The notes beneath the pieces are model-generated. The model saw only the letters and a program-made list of their open reading frames with translations. It was not told the origin of the DNA and did no database searches. A DNA stretch of 35,308 nucleotides from Symbiodinium natans (taxonomy: Eukaryota > Sar > Dinophyceae > Suessiales > Symbiodiniaceae): positions 1-35,308 of the forward strand of contig CAJNDS010001089.1 in NCBI GenBank assembly GCA_905221605.1, given 5' to 3'. This document shows, piece after piece, positions 1 to 8,220 of this stretch; position 1 is the stretch's first letter; every line of letters begins with the position of its first letter. Position numbers and translations under genes: made by a program.

Positions 1-2
1 CC

Positions 3-1384
3 AGAGACCAGCTGAAGACCCTCTTCAACTCATTGGGGCTTCGCTTGACCAACTTCGCCAAAGCACACAAAGAGGAGGTCATTGACAAGATTGAGGAAAA
101 CTGGGGAATGCTTACGAGGCGTGCTTCCAGTAAGGCGATGCCCAAACCTTCGGCGTCCTCCAGTTCTACAGTGCCTGTTTCGTCAAGTGAGGAGAGTGAC
201 ACCGAGCCTGCTACTTGGGTGACAGTCTTTGGTGGTGATGACCGCATCGTCACGGACATCTTTGAGTTGCCGATTGAGGGCAACGAAACAATCCTGAACC
301 TGAAGGAGAAGATTGCGGTCACAAAGGGCTTTGACATTGCGAAGCTCCACCTGTGGCAGTTCTCCACCTATGCCGTGGGCGACACCGTGCCAGAGGACAT
401 CGGCGAGGAGCTCCCCGACAACAACCTCGCCTGCGAGACCAACATCCACGAGGGCTTACAGATTCATCTCATGATTGACGAGGGCAAGCCAGAGGACGAC
501 ATCCGCGACTTTTGTGAGCTGGACGAGAACGGGGACTACCTCTTCAGCGCCGACTTCTTGAAGAAGTGGGACGACGACGAGGCCGACCCTGTCATCATGC
601 TAAATGTGAAGGTGACTACAATGAAAGGCAATTCCCCCATCACCTTGGCCGTCCCCGACTACACCACCGTGAGGAGCTTCAAAGACCTAGTCAGCGACAA
701 AATCAATGTTAAGGCTGGCAAGTTCGTGCTCAACTCGGAACTGTTCTACCTGACATGCGGAGGTCAAAGCATGGAGACCATCAACGCGACCCTCAAGGAC
801 TACATTGACGACGACAGTCATGATTTGGAGGTGGTGCTTGTGTTGCGTCTCAAGGGAGGCGGAAAGCGCCGAAAGAATGAGGACGAAAGCGTCCAGTCTG
901 CGGAGACCGACCCTGATGAAGTCAAATTGCTCCTACAAACTTTCGCACAGAAGTGGGGGCGCGCCGACTTTGAGCAGATGTGCTTGTCCCCGCTGGTGAC
1001 CCTTGAGACGCTGGACGAGATGGTGAAAGCCTCCAAGGGGGGCAACACGCTGGACTTCAGGGCTGGGAAAATCCTAGCGTGTGTCCCACAGGTGAAAGCC
1101 ATACAGGACTGGGTTACAATAGTGCCCCGATTGGTTTCAATAGTGCCCCGATTGGTTTCAATAGTGCCCCGATTGGTTTCAATAGTGCCCCGATTGGTTT
1201 CAATAGTGACCCCTCGTAGGATGTCCGCGACCGCCTTACCAAAGTGCTCCGCTTCGCGCAGTCCCACTTCGGCGAGGGTTACGCTGATTGCTTTGATGAT
1301 GCCCGAGCATTTGAGAGGTTCATTACAGAGATGAAGGGAGCGAAGAAAGCCCTGACATCCTCATCCGCTCCCCCGACTGTGTGA
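3..1384 (+). CDS. Host gene, 5' partial: protein with ubiquitin-like domains; one intron (exons 3-1112 and 1220-1384)
   Basis: The frame is open from base 3, so the true start lies before the window; a TTG at 33 is not a credible start. Two stretches look ubiquitin-like: about bases 219-480, and about 594-863, which ends in LVLRLKGGG (LRLKGGG at 843-863), close to the ubiquitin tail LRLRGG, followed by a basic KRRK patch. Read straight through, the frame enters a tandem repeat and gives a nonsensical C-terminus. Removing 1113-1219 (GT...AG, phase 0) joins QDW to DVRDRLTKVLRF and yields a sensible acidic/aromatic C-terminus ending in PPTV at stop 1382-1384. Codon use and GC content match a nuclear host gene and differ strongly from the AT-rich virus that follows. 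The ubiquitin-like assignment is from pattern only; its cellular role is unknown. Confidence 0.6.
1113..1219 (+). other. Predicted spliceosomal intron built from 21-bp tandem repeats
   Basis: Begins GTTACA directly after the TGG codon at 1110-1112 and ends CCCTCGTAG before GAT at 1220. It is 107 bp, phase 0, and contains in-frame stops or a frame change if retained. The AG|G acceptor context is the form commonly seen in dinoflagellate introns. Almost the whole intron is the tandem repeat at 1118-1209. Inferred from reading-frame restoration, not from transcripts. Confidence 0.7.
1118..1209 (+). repeat. 21-bp tandem repeat, 4 full copies plus a partial
   Basis: Four identical 21-bp units at 1118-1138, 1139-1159, 1160-1180 and 1181-1201 (each starting AATAGTGCCCCGATTGG), then an 8-nt partial unit ending GTGA. 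Identical copies imply recent expansion. The array lies inside the predicted intron. Confidence 0.95.
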
Positions 1385-1819
1385 AATCAGTCAGCGGTGT
1401 GTCGCGCAGTGCTTGAGCCGTGGCGGTCGGTGCGCCAAAAATCCTTACGACGATGCTCTGCTTTGCCTTAAACCCTTACCCCCTTTCCTCACTGCCTCCC
1501 ACTTCCCCGCCCGAAGGACACCGAACAACTACACGCATCCTCGTGCTCTACGACACCACTGCGGACACAGTGACCGACTTCTACGACTACCAGTGCCTTG
1601 GATAAAAATACATATTTTACAAATAAAAAATCATAAAAATCATAAAACTATTAAAAACAAAAATACAACAAAAAATAAACCTCAAATTTTCAACTCAAAG
1701 GGGTTTGATATGACCAAAAAAACGAAAACACCTTCAAAATATAGGCAAAACCCATACAAAAACAAGCAGAAAGCAAAAAAAACGCCAAAATCAATTTTGA
1801 CACGTCGGGTGTAGTGACT
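1385..1819. other. Non-coding host DNA grading into an A-rich segment
   Basis: From 1385 to about 1611 the DNA is GC-moderate like the host gene before it. At about 1612 it switches abruptly to A-rich sequence with many AAAAA runs on the plus strand. No convincing gene is seen: the longest open frame crosses the composition break and is Lys/Asn/Thr-rich only because of the A runs. This is the left transition between host and viral composition; the exact junction is not resolved. Confidence 0.6.
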
Positions 1820-1832
1820 TTTAGGGTTTAGG
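1820..1832 (+). repeat. Telomere-type motif at left candidate virus end
   Basis: TTTAGGGTTTAGG, nearly two units of the TTTAGGG telomere repeat, sits just outside the first viral gene and is matched in inverted orientation by CCCTAAACC at 20623-20631. It may be part of degenerate terminal inverted repeats or a mark of the insertion site. Confidence 0.45.
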
Positions 1833-1844
1833 ATGGTTACAAAC

Positions 1845-1871
1845 ATAACATTATAAGAAAAATAATGTTAT
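1845..1871 (-). terminator. 3'-end hairpin of the 1882-2487 gene
   Basis: Perfect 10-bp stem, ATAACATTAT (1845-1854) with ATAATGTTAT (1862-1871), 7-nt loop, directly beyond the stop of the minus-strand gene. A second 7-bp stem (1869-1875 with 1880-1886) overlaps that gene's stop codon. Placement matches the other gene-end hairpins in the virus. Confidence 0.6.
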
Positions 1872-1881
1872 AGTTGCGAAA

Positions 1882-2487
1882 CTATAGCGAAAACACATAC
1901 TCTACATACTCCATAATTTCTTCGGTTGTTGTATTGTAATAATCCCTCCAACCCACCAGCCAAAAATCAAAACATTCGCGTATTATTTCCTTTACTATAA
2001 CTTCCTTACTAATTTCAAAACCGTTAAATCTAATAGTAGCGGTTTTAATCTTATAATATGCGATTTCCTTCAAAACTTTTGTGTCTGATAAACGGCTTAT
2101 GACACTATATAATAAACTAGCATGACATACACCGTGAAACATAAAACGCTCCCTGTCTGAATGGTTTCTGATATTTACAAAGTGCTTCATTATCTTCCGC
2201 AGTGGGTTATTTGACCTTTTGATGATGTTTTTGTATTTGCGCCTGTCCATAATTGTATCAATGTCATGGTTACGATATAGAATGTGTATTATTATCTTTT
2301 GAACTTTGTTTAGTTTTGAAAATCTGGGGTTTTCATCAAAATCTTCCATTTCTATTATCTTCTTCCTACACTTATCGCATTTATCATATTCACATACACG
2401 ATTACATATATCAATCGGCAACTTGCTATTTAACACCTTTACATTGCTCATTTCTTCGCACTTCCAACAACTTTCAAACTTGAACAT
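1882..2487 (-). CDS. Hypothetical viral protein with N-terminal cysteine (zinc) cluster, 201 aa
   Basis: ATG at 2487, TAG at 1882-1884. The N-terminus carries C7-x2-C10, C28, C32 and C37-x2-C40, a spacing suited to one or two structural zinc sites. The remainder is rich in Ile, Lys, Arg and aromatic residues with predicted helices and no recognised catalytic motif. It is the outermost left gene, on the same strand as the integrase and separated from it by about 70 nt. Function not recognised; a nucleic-acid-binding or regulatory role is a guess from the zinc cluster and basic character. A TCTA-like box lies farther upstream (about 35 nt) than in the virion genes. Confidence 0.7.
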   Translation of the reverse strand: MFKFESCWKCEEMSNVKVLNSKLPIDICNRVCEYDKCDKCRKKIIEMEDFDENPRFSKLNKVQKIIIHILYRNHDIDTIMDRRKYKNIIKRSNNPLRKIMKHFVNIRNHSDRERFMFHGVCHASLLYSVISRLSDTKVLKEIAYYKIKTATIRFNGFEISKEVIVKEIIRECFDFWLVGWRDYYNTTTEEIMEYVEYVFSL

Positions 2488-2558
2488 TTTCCTGTTAATA
2501 TATATAGGTATTATTTCTTTAGATGGTTTTTTCTTTAGAAATTTAATTCATAAGATTA

Positions 2559-3470
2559 TTAAACTTTTAACAACTCAAAACGAAGATACTGCCTAGTATT
2601 GCCCTCAACTCTGTAATAATTTTGACCTAATTTGTTTTCAATGCTTTCTATTGTATAAATATTTTGGCTGTAATTTCCCACTCTTTCTTTTTCATTTGGT
2701 TTTCGCTTCCTAAATATCTTAACTTCATCCCCTACATTTAGTTCAGGATAAACGCGGTTCTTCTTGCCCTTCATCGTTAAATTTAGTTTCACTTTGAATT
2801 GATTACTGGGCTTTCGGGCTTCTTTCGGCGTAAATCCTGTGGCCGAGTGCTTCATTTGATTATTATAGGTCAATAATATTTCTAATATGTAGTCCGGCCA
2901 TTGGATGTTTTGTTTTCCTTTTTTCTCATCCGCTTCAACCCTCTTATACAACATATCTTTAAAAGTTCTGATGGCTCTTTCACTAAAATTTGGGTGCGCC
3001 CTCGTTCTATGATGTTCTATGTTCTCATCCTTCAAATACTTTTGTATTGCCTCCTTGTTCAATGCGCCTTCATCGTCCGTATAAATTATTTGAGGTTTCT
3101 TACCCATCTTATTTAAACATTCAATCATCCCACTCGCTACATCTCCTTCTTGTTTGCTTTTTATCGGCACTACATACATAAACTTATCAAAAACATCAAT
3201 CATCAAAACACCTACCCTAAACTTTTGTTCATCCATATCGTTTATAAAAAACAAATCCATTTGATATTCATAAGCGGAATACGGGGCGATAAAACTGTTT
3301 TGACCTACCGGCCTTCTTTTTTGCTCAACATTCTTTCTAAAAAACTCGTTAATATCACCCATTGTTATGGTTTTGTCCTTCTCCCGTGCTTCGCTTAAAG
3401 TCCTTTGTTTTGAACCATAACCGGCTCTATCAAAATATACATCATTAATAATTTTCTGTTTCTCACTCAT
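2559..3470 (-). CDS. rve-family (DDE) integrase, 303 aa
   Basis: Retroviral-type integrase of the kind carried by Polintons and PLVs; it would join viral DNA ends to host chromosomal DNA in the nucleus. The catalytic triad is visible: D72 in YQMDLFF, D132 in IIYTDDEGA and E164 in NFSERAIRTFKDML, with 31 residues between the second D and the E. The Arg/His-rich run before E164 (HHRTRAHP) is typical of the family. The C-terminus from about residue 245 (VGDEVKIFRKRK, then NIYTIESI and a Tyr-rich end) resembles the SH3/chromo-like DNA-binding tail of these enzymes. No HHCC zinc domain is seen at the N-terminus. I chose ATG 3470; the frame extends to a TTG at 3485, which is less likely. Confidence 0.9.
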   Translation of the reverse strand: MSEKQKIINDVYFDRAGYGSKQRTLSEAREKDKTITMGDINEFFRKNVEQKRRPVGQNSFIAPYSAYEYQMDLFFINDMDEQKFRVGVLMIDVFDKFMYVVPIKSKQEGDVASGMIECLNKMGKKPQIIYTDDEGALNKEAIQKYLKDENIEHHRTRAHPNFSERAIRTFKDMLYKRVEADEKKGKQNIQWPDYILEILLTYNNQMKHSATGFTPKEARKPSNQFKVKLNLTMKGKKNRVYPELNVGDEVKIFRKRKPNEKERVGNYSQNIYTIESIENKLGQNYYRVEGNTRQYLRFELLKV

Positions 3471-3491
3471 ATAAATAAGTAACAAAAAATA

Positions 3492-3518
3492 ATGATTTAA
3501 TATAATTAATTAAATCAT
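3492..3518 (-). terminator. 3'-end hairpin of the 3523-3837 gene
   Basis: Stem ATGATTTAAT (3492-3501) with ATTAAATCAT (3509-3518), 7-nt loop, a few bases beyond the stop of the upstream minus-strand gene and before the integrase start. Confidence 0.5.
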
Positions 3519-3522
3519 CATT

Positions 3523-3837
3523 TTAAACGGCATTAGGCATAATCACTTTGTATTCATTCATATCGTATTTGGGAGCTCCGCGTTTCTTTCCGCTAGGTTT
3601 CTTATCTGTAATGATTTCATTAATCTGACTTGGTGTTAAGTCTTCCTCGCTTAAATTGTTTTCTTCTATGTATTCCTTAAGTTTCTTTTTTTGGTTGTGC
3701 CTTAAACTTGCCTCGCGCTTCTTCAGCATAAATTGCTCGTCTTCTTTCCTTTTATTGTAATAAAGCCTCTGATACAAAGCCAGTTGTTGCTTAATCTCGT
3801 CCATTGTCATATCCTCGGGACTTTTAAAATGTGTCAT
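3523..3837 (-). CDS. Small basic coiled-coil protein, 104 aa, function unknown
   Basis: ATG at 3837, TAA at 3523-3525. The first two thirds are strongly helical and charged (Lys/Arg/Glu/Gln), consistent with a coiled coil. The C-terminal part has a Lys/Arg/Gly/Pro patch (DKKPSGKKRGAPKYD) resembling an AT-hook-like or nuclear-localisation element. It lies immediately upstream of the integrase on the same strand and divergent from the polymerase-helicase gene, with about 115 nt of AT-rich intergenic DNA between the two starts. Co-expression with the integrase and a DNA-binding accessory role are inferences from position and charge only. Confidence 0.65.
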   Translation of the reverse strand: MTHFKSPEDMTMDEIKQQLALYQRLYYNKRKEDEQFMLKKREASLRHNQKKKLKEYIEENNLSEEDLTPSQINEIITDKKPSGKKRGAPKYDMNEYKVIMPNAV

Positions 3838-3953
3838 ATTACTATACTATATATTTATACTATTTCTTTAAATAAGTTTCTAAATATATTACGAAAATCT
3901 TTAGAAAAAGTATTTAAAAAGAAAATTTAATTTATATTGTAATTATATTGTAT
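3838..3953. promoter_or_regulatory. Divergent intergenic region, replication genes
   Basis: About 115 nt of very AT-rich DNA between the divergent starts at 3837 (minus) and 3954 (plus). It contains TATA-like runs (TATACTATATATTTATAC) but no TCTA box within 20 nt of either ATG, unlike the virion genes. It is the likely promoter region for the left-end and replication genes. Confidence 0.45.
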
Positions 3954-6900
3954 ATGAGCAAAAATATTAAGCGTAACACGAGAGCACTACAAACAACCTA
4001 CGACAACTACAAAAATCGCCTCACACAAGGCACCAGAGAAAAAATACAAAATCTAATTAACTTTTATGAAGACCGTAAAATAGCGCAATTCACCACCGCG
4101 GACAATTTAATCAGACAGTTTATAACAGCAAAAACCGACAAACAAAAGACGAAGGCAAACACAGCATACGACAAAATCCACGACAAACACCACGACAAAG
4201 AACCACTCGGGCAACGAATGCGGGAAGCAAAGAAGGAAAACAAAAGACGAAATAGCACCAGCATCTACTCTATAGATGTAATGTTTTATAAATTAAAGTT
4301 AGAAAAAGACAACGCTATTAAAACCGCTTTCAAAGACCACAAAGGCCGACCTTTAATTTACTTTTGGAAAGAACCTAAAAGCGCAAATGTAACATCCACC
4401 AGATACATAGAGGACTTGGTGGGGAAACGAATTTTTAGGTATGATAAGGAAACGAAAAACACATTTACAAAGTTAATGGATACACTCAACACAGACCCAG
4501 TTTTAGAAGATGACCTATATCATACATCGCAATATATGGAATGTATTCAAATTAAAAGCCTTGAACGGGTAGATGGTGATACAGACTTTAAGCCAGAACA
4601 GGAGAAACTAACAAATACCGCCAATTTAAGTATGTATAACATCTACATTCAAACGCCTTTAGACCCCGAGTTTGAAACCTTTAAGGAAGCAATAAATGTA
4701 AAGCATTACAAAGAAAACGAGTGCTGGTTTAACACCATAACCGATTGGTATAGGGATACACTAATGGGTGAAAAAAGACGAGAGAAGAACAGATTAACAA
4801 AAGAAAGTATGTTAAAACTGATGAATAAGACCGAAGAGGATTTCAAAACGAACGGGGCATCAATACAAGATATGGTGCCGGTGTTTGAACACTACGGTAT
4901 TCAAGTAAGGATATTTAACTCATTCATAAAGCCGATTTTCAAATACTCGCCGACCAAATACAACCACCATATACCAACATTATACGCCCTAGTTAAAAAT
5001 AATCATATCTACACAGCAAACGACAACCTACAAATGTTACGACAAATGGTGGCCATCCGCGAGAATCAAGATGTATCGGTTAAGGCATCCCCAGATTATC
5101 ATATTAACGAGAAAGAAGAACCCACTGAATGTAAAATGATACAGTCATTAAATGACCTTAAGAAATTCAGAGAAACAGACGATTATACGCTAATATATGA
5201 TGGTAATGATTTAACCCATTTGTTTTACGAAAGCAAGATGGCAGGGTATGAGCCACAAGTGAGATTTACTGGTTGTATCGTTTCCGATTTATATTTTAAA
5301 TTCTACATAAAAAAGAAGAACATAAGATACAGGATTAAAACCCAAAATCTAGTGACGAGCTCCGTTGATGGAACTATAACGGTAAGGACTGAGCAGATTT
5401 ATAACAACATGTCTAAAGCAATGTATGAATTCAATAAGGCATTGTTTAACCCCTTACATAAATCCTATTACAACGAAACCGATATACAAATTCTGAAGGA
5501 ATGCCGAACAATCCCGCCGGTGGGAGAAATAAACAAATTCTACAAGGTGTTTAACCAAAGAACCGAGAAATACGACAAATACGGGTTTATGCCTGAAACA
5601 ACCACCGAAATAGATGTAAGAAAAGCTTACACCCACGCTTTCAACCAAATTACCGAGATTCCCGTCTTTAATCAGTTTGATATATGGAAGCATTTCAATT
5701 ACAAAGCCCACGATTACAGCAAGTTTCACGAACTGACTTTGTTTTTGGTGAAACCTAAAGAACAAGCGTTATTTTTTAATAAGACACACTGTTTAGTCTA
5801 TGGTAAGTTTCTGAAGCACTACGCCGACAAATGCGAAATCCTACATTATAAAGAGCCTTCTAGAGTCTATAAGGTGAATTACACGAAGCTTATTAAACAA
5901 CTATGGGCAACCGAGATATCAGACCATTATCCAGAAGATGCTAAAATCAAGAAGCTTATAGCAAATGTAAATTTTGGATTGTTAGAGAAGGGAACGAACA
6001 AATCTTCAAAAAGCTTTGCCTTTGACAGTCTTCGGGAAGCGTTATATTATCAACAAGAAGTGGGAGGCAAGATTAACAAAATCACCGGATACGACGAAGA
6101 CGACAAGGAATTGGACAGAAAATATTACTGCTTAACGGTGACCGACAGGGTGGCATTAAGAAACGGATATACTTACATAAAGGAGTTACTTCTACAAATC
6201 CATAACCATAAAATACAAGAGGATTATACAAATTTAATTAAAAATGGAGTTGATGTATGGAGTGTTAAAACTGATGCCTTTGTAATTAGGCACGAGCACT
6301 TAAGCAAGGCGAAGAAAGCAATAACATTTAACAATAATATCGGAGGATGGAGACACGAAAAAGGTAAATCAATAATCCCACCGACAGAGCAACGCAAAAT
6401 GAAAGAAAACATATTAACAACTATACCAGAATATACCAACGAAACACTAGAAATTAAAGACGAGTGGGACACCGAAACCATCGCAAAACAAATCACGCAA
6501 CATAACCCACTTATTATAAGAAGTAAATACGCGGGTGGTGGTAAATCGCATATAGCAAAGCATTTCAGCAAGTTAGGTTATAAAACATTGTTTGTAGTCC
6601 CGCAGAACAGCTTATCGCAAAATATAGACGATGAAGCAATCACTACAAATAAATTCTTTGCTATTCCTGTCGGCGACGGGGAGAAACTGCCAGAATTTGA
6701 CCATAGCAAATTTAACTGTATAGTGTTTGATGAAATTTATATGAACAGTTTGTATATATTGAATAGGATTAGGGAATTTGTTAAACAACACCCCGATAAA
6801 ATTATTATAGGAGCGGGAGATGTTAAACAACTGCCACCGATTGAAGACCTAACCAATACCAGAAAGCCCGATGAATACGCTGACGACTGTATCAACCAAA

Positions 6901-7862
6901 TATTTAAACACAACATGATGCTTACGATTTGTAAGAGGCTAGGGGCTAAAGATGACCCAAAAGCGAATGAGAACCGCAACACCTTAAACCGTATGTATGA
7001 CGACATGTGGATAAACTGCATTCCTATAACCGACTTTGTAAGGAAATATTTTAAAACGACTGGCGACTTAATGGCATCCGAGAAGAACATAGCATACACC
7101 AACGTAAGATGTAAATATGTATCCAACTACATAAGAAGCAACCTAGGTAAAACTGATAAATACGAAGTAGGGGAAACGCTTATATGTAGGAAGTATAAGA
7201 AGGTAGGAAATACGAAGTTTAATGTTAATTATCGGTTTAAAATAGTTAATATATCAGGCAATGTAGTTACGTTAGAGAACATAAAATCAAAAGATAGATA
7301 CACCGCCGACATTAACACTTTAGATAATAATTTTAGATACGACTACTGCGCCACTTGCCATTCGGCACAGGGGGCATCAATCAAAGGTAAAATCACTATC
7401 CACGAGTGGGAGAAGTCATATTTAGTAAGCCGTGAGTGGATATGGTGCGCCTTAACGAGAAGCACTGATTTTAACGATGTTTTGTTTTACGAAGGCGCTA
7501 CTAACAATGGAGAGCTAAACGAAGAAAATCTACACCGATATTTAACAAATAAAATTAAAAACTATAAGCTACAAGATGAGGCGAAGAATAGAACAATAGA
7601 TGAGACTAAATATGTTGATACCGAATGGTTTATGAAGAGGTTAAACGGAAACTGCCAGAACTGCGGTTGTCGCTTTGAATTCGATGTTTGTCGAACTGGC
7701 AAAGCCAAGTTCGACACACATCCAACCGGCGTAGCCGAGTTCGATGTCCAGAACGGCTATTTAACTAATAATATAACTGCTCAGAGACTAAACAACGAAG
7801 TCCCTCATAATAAAGACAACTGCGAGGCTTGGTGTAAGTTGTGTAATTGCTCGGCAAAGTAA
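3954..7862 (+). CDS. Replication fusion protein: cysteine-protease-like region, family-B-like polymerase palm, SF1 helicase, C-terminal zinc/HNH-like module (1302 aa)
   Basis: ATG at 3954 chosen over an in-frame TTG at 3948. Domains in order: about 245-360, ECWFNTITDWY with C257 and later NNHIYT with H351, faintly resembling OTU/papain-like folds (weak). About 545-800, polymerase-like motifs: A, EIDVRKAYTHAF (D554); B, KKLIANVNFGLLEKG; C, SVKTDAFVI (D774). These fit a divergent protein-primed family B palm. About 850-1175, superfamily 1 helicase of the RecD/Pif1 type: Walker A AGGGKS (860-865), Walker B FDE (D926, E927), motif III GDVKQLPP (D956), motif V TCHSAQG (1134-1140), motif VI ALTR (1166-1169). 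About 1234-1299, zinc/HNH-like end: C1234, C1237, C1239, H1285, C1290, C1294, C1297. No clear DxE exonuclease motif is seen. It presumably replicates the viral genome. The helicase call is firm, the polymerase call good, the protease-like call tentative. Confidence 0.85.
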   Translation: MSKNIKRNTRALQTTYDNYKNRLTQGTREKIQNLINFYEDRKIAQFTTADNLIRQFITAKTDKQKTKANTAYDKIHDKHHDKEPLGQRMREAKKENKRRNSTSIYSIDVMFYKLKLEKDNAIKTAFKDHKGRPLIYFWKEPKSANVTSTRYIEDLVGKRIFRYDKETKNTFTKLMDTLNTDPVLEDDLYHTSQYMECIQIKSLERVDGDTDFKPEQEKLTNTANLSMYNIYIQTPLDPEFETFKEAINVKHYKENECWFNTITDWYRDTLMGEKRREKNRLTKESMLKLMNKTEEDFKTNGASIQDMVPVFEHYGIQVRIFNSFIKPIFKYSPTKYNHHIPTLYALVKNNHIYTANDNLQMLRQMVAIRENQDVSVKASPDYHINEKEEPTECKMIQSLNDLKKFRETDDYTLIYDGNDLTHLFYESKMAGYEPQVRFTGCIVSDLYFKFYIKKKNIRYRIKTQNLVTSSVDGTITVRTEQIYNNMSKAMYEFNKALFNPLHKSYYNETDIQILKECRTIPPVGEINKFYKVFNQRTEKYDKYGFMPETTTEIDVRKAYTHAFNQITEIPVFNQFDIWKHFNYKAHDYSKFHELTLFLVKPKEQALFFNKTHCLVYGKFLKHYADKCEILHYKEPSRVYKVNYTKLIKQLWATEISDHYPEDAKIKKLIANVNFGLLEKGTNKSSKSFAFDSLREALYYQQEVGGKINKITGYDEDDKELDRKYYCLTVTDRVALRNGYTYIKELLLQIHNHKIQEDYTNLIKNGVDVWSVKTDAFVIRHEHLSKAKKAITFNNNIGGWRHEKGKSIIPPTEQRKMKENILTTIPEYTNETLEIKDEWDTETIAKQITQHNPLIIRSKYAGGGKSHIAKHFSKLGYKTLFVVPQNSLSQNIDDEAITTNKFFAIPVGDGEKLPEFDHSKFNCIVFDEIYMNSLYILNRIREFVKQHPDKIIIGAGDVKQLPPIEDLTNTRKPDEYADDCINQIFKHNMMLTICKRLGAKDDPKANENRNTLNRMYDDMWINCIPITDFVRKYFKTTGDLMASEKNIAYTNVRCKYVSNYIRSNLGKTDKYEVGETLICRKYKKVGNTKFNVNYRFKIVNISGNVVTLENIKSKDRYTADINTLDNNFRYDYCATCHSAQGASIKGKITIHEWEKSYLVSREWIWCALTRSTDFNDVLFYEGATNNGELNEENLHRYLTNKIKNYKLQDEAKNRTIDETKYVDTEWFMKRLNGNCQNCGCRFEFDVCRTGKAKFDTHPTGVAEFDVQNGYLTNNITAQRLNNEVPHNKDNCEAWCKLCNCSAK
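7680..7747 (+). repeat. 30-bp GC-rich tandem repeat with hairpin inside the zinc module
   Basis: TTCGA recurs at exactly 30-nt spacing (7680, 7710, 7740), with GGC-3 nt-GCC between copies. One unit forms a hairpin at 7690-7715: arms GTCGAACT and AGTTCGAC, inner stem GGC/GCC. Translation gives a ten-residue repeat of the form FDxxxTGxAx between the two cysteine groups of the polymerase-helicase C-terminus. It is clearly more GC-rich than its surroundings, like an inserted palindromic element that preserves frame. Confidence 0.8.
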
Positions 7863-7888
7863 AAATCATTAGAACGGAAATGATTTTT
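7861..7888. terminator. Hairpin between convergent genes
   Basis: Perfect 10-bp stem, AAAAATCATT (7861-7870) with AATGATTTTT (7879-7888), 8-nt loop AGAACGGA. It overlaps the stop codon of the polymerase-helicase gene and precedes the end of the minus-strand gene at 7905, so it can serve both transcripts. Confidence 0.7.
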
Positions 7889-7904
7889 ATTTTACTTTTT
7901 TATT

Positions 7905-8201
7905 TTACTTTTTCAACTTGATATTCAAATTTGGAAACTTTTTATTTGTATCCTTTACTGATGCTTCTATTGTTGGCTTGTTCCAAAGAATATTTTTTGC
8001 CCACATGCCACTAGTTGTATAATCTTTCCAGTCTTGATTAACTTTATGCCTTGCTATATATCTTTCCTTTCTTTCTTCATCCTTATGTTTTGTAAAGTCG
8101 CTATATCCACTAGCACCGAAGGAAACTTTTTTACTACCATTGATAATAGCATCATATTTCTTTTTGGGATTGGTAGATTTCTTAATTATTACTTCTGTCA
8201 T
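7905..8201 (-). CDS. Small conserved viral protein (DUF5754-like), 98 aa
   Basis: ATG at 8201. The sequence has the pattern YDAIINGSKKVSFGASGYSD, then HKDEERKERYIARH, then a Trp-containing segment ending in LWNKPT. From memory this resembles a small family widespread in large algal DNA viruses and PLVs, which I believe is catalogued as DUF5754; its function is unknown. It is compact, basic and without membrane segments. It is the last gene of the minus-strand block that includes putative virion proteins and ends tail-to-tail with the polymerase-helicase gene. An AATTTTCT box (complement at 8213-8220) lies 12 nt before the ATG. Confidence 0.75.
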   Translation of the reverse strand: MTEVIIKKSTNPKKKYDAIINGSKKVSFGASGYSDFTKHKDEERKERYIARHKVNQDWKDYTTSGMWAKNILWNKPTIEASVKDTNKKFPNLNIKLKK

Positions 8202-8212
8202 TAATTAAAACG

Positions 8213-8220
8213 AGAAAATT
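8213..8220 (-). promoter_or_regulatory. AATTTTCT box upstream of the 98-aa gene
   Basis: AGAAAATT on the plus strand, i.e. AATTTTCT on the coding strand, 12 nt before the ATG at 8201. The same octamer occurs at 14 and 15 nt before the starts at 8968 and 11937. Confidence 0.4.

Noticed and set aside
1118-1209. Short direct repeats considered as a CRISPR array
   Set aside because: Units are contiguous with no spacers, and the setting is a eukaryotic intron.
818-1267. Minus-strand 149-aa frame with a repeated TIETNRG peptide
   Set aside because: Antisense shadow of the host gene and its 21-bp tandem repeat.
1413-1814. 133-aa open frame on the plus strand
   Set aside because: It crosses the host-to-A-rich composition break; its second half is Lys/Asn/Thr only because of A runs, and no domain is visible.
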